From Yinghuangia seranimata (GTDB lineage Bacteria; Actinomycetota; Actinomycetes; Streptomycetales; Streptomycetaceae), in contig NZ_JASAOI010000004.1 in the NCBI RefSeq assembly GCF_029953285.1, forward strand, positions 124,001 through 188,000: DNA of 64,000 bases, in the 5' to 3' direction. This document shows, piece after piece, positions 51,268 through 59,091 of the stretch (within the stretch, counting starts at the first letter, position 1; every line of letters begins with the position of its first letter). The notes under the pieces were generated by a model. It ran no database searches and was not told where the DNA came from. It saw nothing but the letters and a program-made list of their open reading frames with translations. The translations under genes and the position numbers were made by a program.

Positions 51268-53291
51268 TCCGTCACCTCGCTCAGCAGCATCTGAATCTCG
51301 GCTTCCAGTGCTTGCAAATCCGCATCGATTTCAGTCAGCGGGCGAGGCGGGTCGTACACGTAGAAGTGGCGGGTGAACGGGATCTCATAGCCGATCTTCG
51401 TCTTCGTGTGGTCGATCCAGGCGTCCGGGACATGGGGGGCGACCTCGCGCTTGAGGTACTCCTCGACGTCCTCGTCGAGCGGGACGTTTTCGTAATCGCG
51501 CAGCTCTGTGTCGGGCTCGGGATCGCCCTTGATCTCCTGGACTTCGCCGTCAGCAGTCCGCACGCCGATGGTGTCGCGCAGTGCTTTCGTGAACGGGGCG
51601 CCGGTCGGCCAGCTCAGGCCAGCCGCCACCTGAGCATCCTTCAGTGCCAGGAATGCTTCGGACTTTGTGGACCAGGTAGAGCCGAGGAGGGGGCGTAGGG
51701 CTGCTACGAAATCGTCGGCATTCGCAAGTTTCTGGATGGGCTTTGCGTCTGCGAGCGCGGACAACGTCTCGTCGGTCAGCTCGAACCGGAGCTTGAGTGG
51801 GCGTTCGACGGTGATGCGGCGGTATCCGAAGTCCTCGTTCGGGAAGACTTTCACCTTGCCGTGCAGCGGGTGCTCGGGATCTTGCGCGACCTGGAGGGCC
51901 TCTCCATACAGTTGCGTGACCTCGGCGATGTGCTCGTCTGGGATGAACTTCCGCTTGTCGCCGAGCGACTTGCGCATCTTTTGCCAGTAGGCGCGGGCGT
52001 CCAGCAGAATGACCTTGCCCTTGTGGTCCGGCGACTTGCGGTTCGTCAGGATCCAGAAGTACGTCGAGATGCCCGTGTTGTAGAACAGCTGGTCTGGCAG
52101 TGCGACAATAGCCTCAAGCCAGTCGTTCTCCAAGATCCACTGGCGGATCTTCGACTCGCCCGACTCTGCCGCCCCGGTGAACAACGGCGAGCCATTGAAG
52201 ACGATGGCGATCCGGCTGCCGCCTCCACCGTTCCCGTCCACCGGCTTCCGCTTCGACAGCATGTGTTGCAAGAACAGCAGCGAGCCGTCGTTAATTCGCG
52301 GCAACCCTGCGCCGAAACGGCCGGAATCTCCTTGTTTCTTGTACTCGTCCTCGACCTGGCTCTGGACCTTTTTCCACTCCACGCCGAATGGGGGATTCGC
52401 CAGCATGTAGTCAAACGTTGCCTTCTCGTGTCCGTCCACGGTGAAGGAGTTTCCGAATGCAATGTTGTCGGGGTTTTGACCCTTGATCATCAAGTCTGAT
52501 CGGCAGATGGCCCACGACTCCGGGTTGAGCTCCTGTCCGTAGACCTCAACCTTGGCGGCCTTGTTGTGCTCGCGGACGAAGTCCTCGACAGCACTAAGCA
52601 TGCCACCGGTGCCGCAAGCTGGGTCCATCACTGTGCGGACGACTCCGGGAATGCCCAGTGCGTCGGCGTCCGGTGTCACCAGGAGCTTGACCATCAGCTT
52701 GATGACCTCGCGCGGAGTGAAGTGCTCACCAGCTGTCTCGTTCGAGAGCTCGGCGAACCGGCGGATCAGCTCCTCGAACAGGTAGCCCATGTTGTGGTTG
52801 AGAACGGATTTCGGGTGTAGGTCGAGGTCCACGAACTCGCTCAGCACCAGGTACAGCAGGTTCGCTCGGTCGAGCCGCCGGACCTGCTGCGCGAACTCGT
52901 ACTTCTCCAGAACTTCACGGGCGTTGTCCGAGAACGAGCCCATGTAGATCAGCAGGTTCGCAGCCGCGTGCGCAGGGTCGTCGGCGATCTTCTTGAGGGT
53001 CAGGTCGCTCTTGTTGTAGAAACGCTGACCGGATGCGCTGCGCAAGAACCTGTCGGGATCGAGATCCCGACCTGCCAGCTCCGCGGCCTTCTTGACTACT
53101 GCATCCCTTGTCGGCTCTAGGACACACTCCAGGCGTCGCAGCACGGTGAACGGCAAGATCACCTTGCCGTAGTCGGACTGCTTGTAGTCGCCGCGCAGCA
53201 GGTCGGCGACCGACCACGCCTGGTTTGCCAGCTCCGTGTGCTTGCTGCTGTTCAACGGGTCCTCGAATTCCTTCCGAACCGAGTGGGACAC
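51264..53291 (-). CDS. hsdM: Type I restriction modification methyltransferase subunit M
   Basis: 675 residues. N6-adenine methyltransferase: SAM motif DPACGTGGML (223-232), catalytic NPPF (299-302), N-terminal helical domain ANQAWSVADLLRGDYKQSDYGKVILPFTVLRRLE typical of HsdM. The C-terminal extension (from about 560) ends in a helical tail. GTG start with weak upstream site. First gene of the hsdM-hsdS-hsdR operon, all three overlapped by 4 bp. Confidence 0.93.
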   Translation of the reverse strand: MSHSVRKEFEDPLNSSKHTELANQAWSVADLLRGDYKQSDYGKVILPFTVLRRLECVLEPTRDAVVKKAAELAGRDLDPDRFLRSASGQRFYNKSDLTLKKIADDPAHAAANLLIYMGSFSDNAREVLEKYEFAQQVRRLDRANLLYLVLSEFVDLDLHPKSVLNHNMGYLFEELIRRFAELSNETAGEHFTPREVIKLMVKLLVTPDADALGIPGVVRTVMDPACGTGGMLSAVEDFVREHNKAAKVEVYGQELNPESWAICRSDLMIKGQNPDNIAFGNSFTVDGHEKATFDYMLANPPFGVEWKKVQSQVEDEYKKQGDSGRFGAGLPRINDGSLLFLQHMLSKRKPVDGNGGGGSRIAIVFNGSPLFTGAAESGESKIRQWILENDWLEAIVALPDQLFYNTGISTYFWILTNRKSPDHKGKVILLDARAYWQKMRKSLGDKRKFIPDEHIAEVTQLYGEALQVAQDPEHPLHGKVKVFPNEDFGYRRITVERPLKLRFELTDETLSALADAKPIQKLANADDFVAALRPLLGSTWSTKSEAFLALKDAQVAAGLSWPTGAPFTKALRDTIGVRTADGEVQEIKGDPEPDTELRDYENVPLDEDVEEYLKREVAPHVPDAWIDHTKTKIGYEIPFTRHFYVYDPPRPLTEIDADLQALEAEIQMLLSEVTE

Positions 53292-53349
53292 CCAACCGAG
53301 CGGGTGTACGGGGTCAAGTCTGGTGGATCGTTGAAGATCGTGTGGCTGT

Positions 53350-55494
53350 TCAGCCGGAGTCGTGGTCGGGCGGGAGCAGCGCGCCGGTTGTCAGGCCTGT
53401 GGCGAGGAGTGCGGCCGCATCACGGCTCGCGTCTGCGGCTCGGCTAGCTGCAGTGCGTAGCTCGCGGATTCTGCGGAACGCCTCGCCGTAGTGGCGTTGT
53501 TCATCCAACGGCAGCAACGGCACGCGCAACCGACCCGGCTGCACCTGGATCGTCGCGGTGCCCGTCGACGCCCCGGCGATGTTGTCTGTGTCGTCTAGGA
53601 AGCCGGCTAGGAACCACGCATCCAGCCGCGAGGGATCCGGACGCAGGAGCAAAAGCATCCGACCGAGCACACTTCCAGCGTCGTCCTCGCCGGCAACCCT
53701 CGCCATTGGACCGCCACCACCGGCGACCGAGCGCAGGAGGACGTCACCTTCGAGGATGATCGGCGCCGTTTCGGACGAGAGATCGGTCAGGGATCCCGAC
53801 GGAGCCTCGTCGCGTGCGATGTCGAGGGCGGTCAGCACCCGGCGTCCCTCATTCTCGGTACGCCATGCTTCCAGCGCATCATCCTTCGTGCCCGGCGTTG
53901 TCCGAAGCATTTCGATCGCGCCGCCGCGTGCCAGGTCAGCGATCGTTGCTGTACGCCACTCCCGTGGGGTGTCGCCGACGGGCTGCCAGTCCCCGTAGGA
54001 CGCTGACGCTGCAAACGAGTTCACCAATTTCGCCAGCCGATCGCGGCTCGTGCGTGCCAGCTGCGAGACCGCGGCTGGGTCAGCCGCTGTCGGAGCGACC
54101 CGGACATGCCGCGTCGGAGTCAGATCGACGACGTCATCGAGTAGATCCAGGATCGAGACTGCGCGGGCTTCGCCTGCCGTGTCTTCGAATGTGTCCGCGG
54201 CTTCCCGGAACCGCTCCCAGTGCCCGAGTACCGCGCTTGTGAGGCTGTCCCAATCCAAGCTCTCTCGACGATGGCGCGGCCGCGACGAGCCGACGGGTTC
54301 CGGGCTCGTCGTGTTGTCCTGACGTTGGCTGGCATTCGCGTCGATGAACAACACAGATCGACGCTCGGCGCCCCCGACCTCCGGCCGTTGCAGCACCCAC
54401 ACCTGAAGCCCAATATGCAGCGGCATGGATGCCCTCGCCGGAAGCCCCACGACAGCGCGAATCGCCCCAGCGCGGGTCAGTTCCGCTCGGATGCGTCGAC
54501 CCGATGTGCGGAAGGCGACCCCGGGTGGGACCAGGAACACCGCATACCCGTCGGGCTTCAGATGAGCAAGCGCGTGCTGCATCCAAGCCAGCTCCGATTC
54601 TCCGCGTGAGGGCACTCCGTACGCCCAGCGCGGGTCGTATGCCAGCTCCTCGTGCCCCCAATCCCGGTCGCCGTAAGGCGGATTGCATAGCACGCCATCG
54701 GCAATGACATCCGGAAAGGCATCCGCACGCAGGCTGTCCCCGGCACGCACACGTACCTGGGCATCCGGCGATGACAGCATCAAGCTGACGGCCGCACGCC
54801 GGGCCTGCACCGGCAGAACATCCTGCCCGTACAGCTCCGATGCGCTGCGTCGCGCCGCGGCCTCCAGGAGTGTTCCGCTTCCGCAGGCTGGATCGAGTAC
54901 GCGTACGCAGCCGACGGTCAGAAGCGACGCCATCAGTCGGGCCAGCCCAGTGGGTGTCTGATAAGCGCCGGCCGCCGCGCTGTCGTCGAGCTCCCGCTCG
55001 GCCAGTGCGTCGAGAGCGGCTTGACCGCCCTCCGCGCGTACGCACACGAGCAGAGCCCGGATGGCGGGGGCGTCGGCCGCCAAGTACCGCACCGTATCCA
55101 CGCCCGGCACGGCCTCGGCCAGGCCGGTGGCCTCGGAATTCGCACGAGCGGTCAGTGCCTTGTCCGACAGTTCCGCGAGGTCTGCCATGTCGCTCGGCGG
55201 AAGTTTGGATAGGGCGGCGACCAGGGGGAGCAGTCGGCTCACGGCTTGCGAGGCGTCCGGGTGGAGACGCAGCACCGTCCGGAGCTCGGTCACAGGTGAC
55301 GCGCCGGACGCCTGCCCTCGGGCGTCCAGCCACGTCCGTACGGCCGTCAAGTCGTAGAGCGGGCTCGCGTCGCTGCCGCCGATCGGTGCCGGAAAGTCGC
55401 CGTGGCGTCGCCGCCAGTTGCTTACGGTCGCGCGCGTCACCCCCGCGATCCGGCCGATCTCGGCAGCCGTGACCAGCGTGGCCTGGTCGGTCAC
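53350..55494 (-). CDS. HTH-N6-adenine methylase with C-terminal TRD-like domain
   Basis: 714 residues, GTG start with GAGGGGGA upstream. Residues 8-35 form a helix-turn-helix (AAEIGRIAGVTRATVSNWRRR), a feature of solitary regulatory-type methylases. SAM motif DPACGSGTLL (201-210) and NPPYGD (271-276) mark an N6-adenine methyltransferase. The C-terminal part (about 480-700) has LPLLPLDEQRHYGEAFRRIRELRTAA, the same kind of spacer as HsdS, so M and S functions seem fused. No separate restriction subunit is adjacent other than hsdR. It may be part of a defence system or act alone. Confidence 0.82.
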   Translation of the reverse strand: MTDQATLVTAAEIGRIAGVTRATVSNWRRRHGDFPAPIGGSDASPLYDLTAVRTWLDARGQASGASPVTELRTVLRLHPDASQAVSRLLPLVAALSKLPPSDMADLAELSDKALTARANSEATGLAEAVPGVDTVRYLAADAPAIRALLVCVRAEGGQAALDALAERELDDSAAAGAYQTPTGLARLMASLLTVGCVRVLDPACGSGTLLEAAARRSASELYGQDVLPVQARRAAVSLMLSSPDAQVRVRAGDSLRADAFPDVIADGVLCNPPYGDRDWGHEELAYDPRWAYGVPSRGESELAWMQHALAHLKPDGYAVFLVPPGVAFRTSGRRIRAELTRAGAIRAVVGLPARASMPLHIGLQVWVLQRPEVGGAERRSVLFIDANASQRQDNTTSPEPVGSSRPRHRRESLDWDSLTSAVLGHWERFREAADTFEDTAGEARAVSILDLLDDVVDLTPTRHVRVAPTAADPAAVSQLARTSRDRLAKLVNSFAASASYGDWQPVGDTPREWRTATIADLARGGAIEMLRTTPGTKDDALEAWRTENEGRRVLTALDIARDEAPSGSLTDLSSETAPIILEGDVLLRSVAGGGGPMARVAGEDDAGSVLGRMLLLLRPDPSRLDAWFLAGFLDDTDNIAGASTGTATIQVQPGRLRVPLLPLDEQRHYGEAFRRIRELRTAASRAADASRDAAALLATGLTTGALLPPDHDSG

Positions 55495-55637
55495 AGGTCC
55501 CCCTCTTCGAGCCGGGCATGTCGGTGGATGTATTCACCATAGCGCACCCACCAATTCGGTCAAGTCGATTGACAGCGCTTTCACTCTGATGCTCTCCTGA
55601 TCTCGATGGAGTGAAAACATCTACCTCGGAGCCCTCC

Positions 55638-57449
55638 ATGACCGCAGTCATCACCGTTCTTGCCGTATTTGCCGCTCTCGCCTTGGGCGTAGCGATGGGC
55701 GGGCTGCTGGCCCGCGCCAGAGCGCGGGCGGCGCTCGCGGAGTCTCAAGCCGCCCGCAATGCCGCCGACGAAGCGCGTGCTCGTGCCGAGGCGGAGGCGC
55801 AGGAATGCCGCTCCCGCGCCGAGCGCATCGAGGCGCAGGCCAGCTCGCACGGGCAGCGGGCCGCTGAACTCGGGGCGACGTTAGCCGAGCGCGACGTCCA
55901 GCTCGCCCGCCTGGAAACTGCTCTTGGCGCGGCGCGTGAGGCCGAGACGTCCACCGAGAACCGGCGGGACGACCTTGCGCATGAGCTCGCGACAGTGCGC
56001 GGCGAGTACGAGGCCCAGGGGAGGGAGCTCGCGGGTGTCCAGCAAGCCGCTGTGGCGTTCACCGCTGAGCGCGATGCGGCCCGTGACAAGGTCCAGGCGA
56101 GCGAGCGTGACCTCGCCAAAGCGCGCGCCGAGTCCGACGGCCTCCGCAGCCAGCTGGCCGACCGCACCCGCGAGCTTTCCGATGTCCGCGAGGCTGCAGC
56201 CAAGTCGGACGGCACAGCCTCGGCGCTTCGCGACGAGCTCGACACTCTGAAGGCCGCTCACGCCGAGTTGGCGGGACGTCAGAAGTCGGTCGAACAGCAG
56301 GCCGCCGTCCTCGACTCCGCCCGGGACGAGGTCGAACGCCTCCGCGTCGAGGCGACGAAGCTCATGGAGGACCGCTTCGCGGCCCTGTCGAACAAGGCGT
56401 TGGAAACGAACCGTGCGGCACTGCTGTCCACCGCCGAGGACAAGCTCGGTGCGATCGGGACCCCGGTGCGCGAACGGCTCGACCAGCTCAATCAGGAAGT
56501 GCGGAAGCTGGAGGAGCGCCGCACTGCCGCCGAAGCCGAACTCAAGCAGCAGATCGTGGGGATGCACGAGGAGACCGGCAGGCTCCGTGATCAGGCCCAA
56601 TCACTCGTCGACGCCCTCAAGAAGCCGCAGGTGCGCGGCAGCTGGGGCGAGATGACGCTGCGGCGTACGGCGGAGCTGGCCGGCATGTCCGAGCGCTGCG
56701 ACTTCGAGGAGCAGGTCAGCAGCCGCGGCGAGAGCGGGCTGCTGCGCCCGGACATGGTGGTGTACCTCAGCGACGGCCGGGAAGCCGTCGTCGACGCGAA
56801 GGTGCCGCTCAAGGCGTTCATGGAGGCCGCGGAAGCCGCCGATGACACGACGCGGGCCGCGCGGCTGAAGGACCATGCACAGCAGGTGCGGAAGCACATC
56901 GACAACCTGGCATCCAAGGAGTACCACAAGCTGCGCAAGGCGTCGCCGGAGTTCGTGATCATGTTCATCCCGGGCGAAGCGTTCCTCGGTCCCGCGCTGG
57001 ACGCCGATCGAGGCCTGCTGGAATACGCGTTGGACAAGGGCATCGTGATCACCACACCCACGACGCTCATGGCGCTGCTGCGCACGGTCGCGCTCATGTG
57101 GACGCAAGCCGGCCTCGCCGAGAACCTGCGCGAGGTGCATGAGATCGGCAGTGAACTCTACGACCGGATCGTCGTGTTCAGCGAGCACATGGCCAAGCTC
57201 GGGAAGGAGCTCGGCGGCTCAGTCGACGCGTATAACAAGGCGGTCGGGTCCATGGAGTCCCGCATGCTGGTCAGCGCCCGCCGCTTCCAGCAGCTCAAGG
57301 TCGGGGCAAAGCCGCTGCCGCCGGCTATGGCCATCGAGGCGGCCCCGCGCCCGTTGACCGCCGCCGAGCTGGTCGAGGCGAGCGCGGCGAGCGGGACCTT
57401 GGAGATCCCGCCCGCGCGCGGCGTCGATCCGGCGGACGGCTCAGCGTGA
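55638..57449 (+). CDS. rmuC: RmuC-family DNA recombination protein
   Basis: 603 residues from ATG at 55638 (GGAG upstream; GTG 55611 possible). One N-terminal membrane helix (VITVLAVFAALALGVAMGGLLA), a long coiled coil to about residue 320, then the RmuC domain (about 330-550): GSWGEMTLRRTAELAGM, LRPDMVVYLSDGREAVVDAKVPLKAFMEA, FVIMFIPGEAFLGPALD. RmuC is a nuclease-fold protein limiting DNA inversion. It diverges from the HTH-methylase gene, and its 3' end overlaps the convergent DUF397 gene by 9 bp. Confidence 0.9.
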   Translation: MTAVITVLAVFAALALGVAMGGLLARARARAALAESQAARNAADEARARAEAEAQECRSRAERIEAQASSHGQRAAELGATLAERDVQLARLETALGAAREAETSTENRRDDLAHELATVRGEYEAQGRELAGVQQAAVAFTAERDAARDKVQASERDLAKARAESDGLRSQLADRTRELSDVREAAAKSDGTASALRDELDTLKAAHAELAGRQKSVEQQAAVLDSARDEVERLRVEATKLMEDRFAALSNKALETNRAALLSTAEDKLGAIGTPVRERLDQLNQEVRKLEERRTAAEAELKQQIVGMHEETGRLRDQAQSLVDALKKPQVRGSWGEMTLRRTAELAGMSERCDFEEQVSSRGESGLLRPDMVVYLSDGREAVVDAKVPLKAFMEAAEAADDTTRAARLKDHAQQVRKHIDNLASKEYHKLRKASPEFVIMFIPGEAFLGPALDADRGLLEYALDKGIVITTPTTLMALLRTVALMWTQAGLAENLREVHEIGSELYDRIVVFSEHMAKLGKELGGSVDAYNKAVGSMESRMLVSARRFQQLKVGAKPLPPAMAIEAAPRPLTAAELVEASAASGTLEIPPARGVDPADGSA

Positions 57450-57653
57450 GCGGCCCAGTCCGGTCACGAGCCCGCTCCAAGCGCCCGAGGTGAAGCGGAG
57501 CGCGTCGGCGTACGGGCGCTTGCTGTCGCGAACGGCGGTGTCGGTGGGGGCGAGTGCGGCGACTTCGACGCACTCGCCGCCCTCGCCGCTGCTGTAGCTG
57601 CTCTTGATCCAGGTCGGGCTGTGGTTCTGCGAGACGGCGGCAGAACGATTCAT
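57441..57653 (-). CDS. DUF397 domain protein
   Basis: 70 residues. PTWIKSSYSSGEGGECVEVAAL and VRDSKRPYADALRFTSGAWSGLV are the DUF397 signature. In actinomycetes these small proteins pair with XRE-DUF5753 regulators (WhiJ-type) and often control development or antibiotic genes. The ATG overlaps the XRE gene stop (ATGA). It is convergent with rmuC. Confidence 0.93.
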   Translation of the reverse strand: MNRSAAVSQNHSPTWIKSSYSSGEGGECVEVAALAPTDTAVRDSKRPYADALRFTSGAWSGLVTGLGRSR

Positions 57654-58498
57654 CGGTCTCCCAGCATGTTGGCGATGAAGGAGGCGGACTCTTGCGGCGT
57701 CAGGGCTTGCGCACGGATGCTGCCGTACCTTGCCGCGAGGATGCGGACCTCTTCTGGTTCAGTGATCAGTCTGCTGATGTTCTGAACCTCAACATAGGCG
57801 ACTTGCGGCCGCCCTTTGGGAGTGAGGAGCGTGAATGGTCCTCCGAGACTCGGATGTTCGTCGCGATCGGTCGGCATTACCTGAAGTTCGACGTTGCGCA
57901 GACGTCCGATTTGGAGAAGCCTCTCGAGCTGCCCTCGATGCGTTTCCTTGCCCCCGATGGGGCGCTGAAGCGCGGATTCCTCGATAGTGAAGGTGGTTTG
58001 AGGCGGAGGCCATCGCGTGAGTACCTGTTGCCGGGCCAGCCGGGCGGCGACACGCATCTCCACAGTCTCTTCGTCGAGCAGGGGCTGACGGCTCGTGAAG
58101 ACCGCACGCGCGTGACCTTCTGTTTGCAACACACCCGGCAAGGCGAGGGCTCCGTAGTAGTTCAGCTCCACCGCCTCCCGCTCCAGCCTCGCGTAATCGC
58201 GGAACCACGCCGGGTGCCTCACCCGCGCTTTCGCTTTGGCCCGCGCCACGTCCTCCTTCGCGGCGGACAACATGCCGTTGGCGCCCAGTAGTCCGTCAAC
58301 CGCGTCCAGGAACTCGTCCTGTGGAACGCGCCGCCCGCGCTCCAGCGACGAGATCTGTTCCTCGCTGTACCCCAGGCGCTCGCCGAGCTGCCGCTGTGTC
58401 AGCCCTGCCCGCTCCCGCAGCACCTTCACCATTCGGCCGAGTGCGCGGAACAGATCCACCGCACCGTCGCCCGCGTCTTCGTCGTCCGGATCGGCCAT
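57650..58498 (-). CDS. XRE-family regulator with DUF5753 domain
   Basis: 282 residues. Helix-turn-helix LGRMVKVLRERAGLTQRQLGERLGYSEEQISSLERGRRVP, then DUF5753 (WFRDYARLEREAVELNYYGALALPGVLQTEGHARAVF...VAARLARQQVLTR), a partner-binding region found with DUF397. The ATG at 58498 has GGGGGA upstream; the frame is open to 58825 without support. Together with DUF397 (overlapping) and the divergent HATPase it forms a WhiJ-like set. Targets unknown. Confidence 0.9.
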   Translation of the reverse strand: MADPDDEDAGDGAVDLFRALGRMVKVLRERAGLTQRQLGERLGYSEEQISSLERGRRVPQDEFLDAVDGLLGANGMLSAAKEDVARAKAKARVRHPAWFRDYARLEREAVELNYYGALALPGVLQTEGHARAVFTSRQPLLDEETVEMRVAARLARQQVLTRWPPPQTTFTIEESALQRPIGGKETHRGQLERLLQIGRLRNVELQVMPTDRDEHPSLGGPFTLLTPKGRPQVAYVEVQNISRLITEPEEVRILAARYGSIRAQALTPQESASFIANMLGDR

Positions 58499-58636
58499 GC
58501 GCCGTCCCCCTGTTCGCAGCCAGTCTCGGTGTCCGCCCGGCAGCCCGGACGGGCAGCTGTCCGCACACGTCCACGCACGCTCTGTACTGGGCGCAGTGCT
58601 TGGCCAGGGTAGGCATGTCCGGAAACGTTCGGTGGC

Positions 58637-59086
58637 GTGAATTACGAAATCACCACCCGAGCGGACGCGTTCGAGCAGCGCTTCAGTTCGACCGCTCGAG
58701 GCGCGCGTCTCGCACGCCTGCTTGCGGTGGAGCACCTCACGTATTGGGGCTGGCCTCCGGATCACCCACTCGTCGAAGCCGTCGCGCTCGTTGTCGGCGA
58801 GCTTGCAGCCAACGCAGTGGCCCATGCGGGCGCTTGGGCCGAAGACTTCGAGATCCGGCTCACGCGCGACACGCCTTCAGCGGCCGTCCGCCTCGAAGTG
58901 ACTGACACGGCAGGCGACTTTGAACGCGTTCACGTGCGCTGTCCCGCCGCGACCGCCGAATCCGGCCGCGGACTGTTGATCGTCGATGCCATCGCTGACG
59001 CCTGGGGCGTCGAACCGCACGCCGGCGGCGGCAAGACGGTGTGGGCCGAGCTGTCCTCTTCCGCGGTCGCCGTCAGGCCGCCGTGA
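58637..59086 (+). CDS. HATPase-fold ATP-binding protein (anti-sigma-factor-like kinase)
   Basis: 149 residues. GHKL ATPase blocks: N-box VGELAANAVAHAG, G1 VTDTAGD, G2 GRGLLIVDAIADAWG. Resembles RsbW/SpoIIAB-like serine kinases, which inhibit sigma factors or regulate signal proteins. GTG start. It diverges from the XRE gene and converges with the AIPR gene (5 bp between stops). It likely belongs to the WhiJ-type set. Confidence 0.88.
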   Translation: MNYEITTRADAFEQRFSSTARGARLARLLAVEHLTYWGWPPDHPLVEAVALVVGELAANAVAHAGAWAEDFEIRLTRDTPSAAVRLEVTDTAGDFERVHVRCPAATAESGRGLLIVDAIADAWGVEPHAGGGKTVWAELSSSAVAVRPP

Positions 59087-59091
59087 CCGGT

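Noticed and set aside
41756-55494. A BREX or Pgl system, because a kinase, a methylase and a restriction operon are adjacent.
   Set aside because: No PglZ, BrxC/PglY ATPase, BrxL or Lon-like protein is seen; the kinase lacks the PglW size and extra domains.
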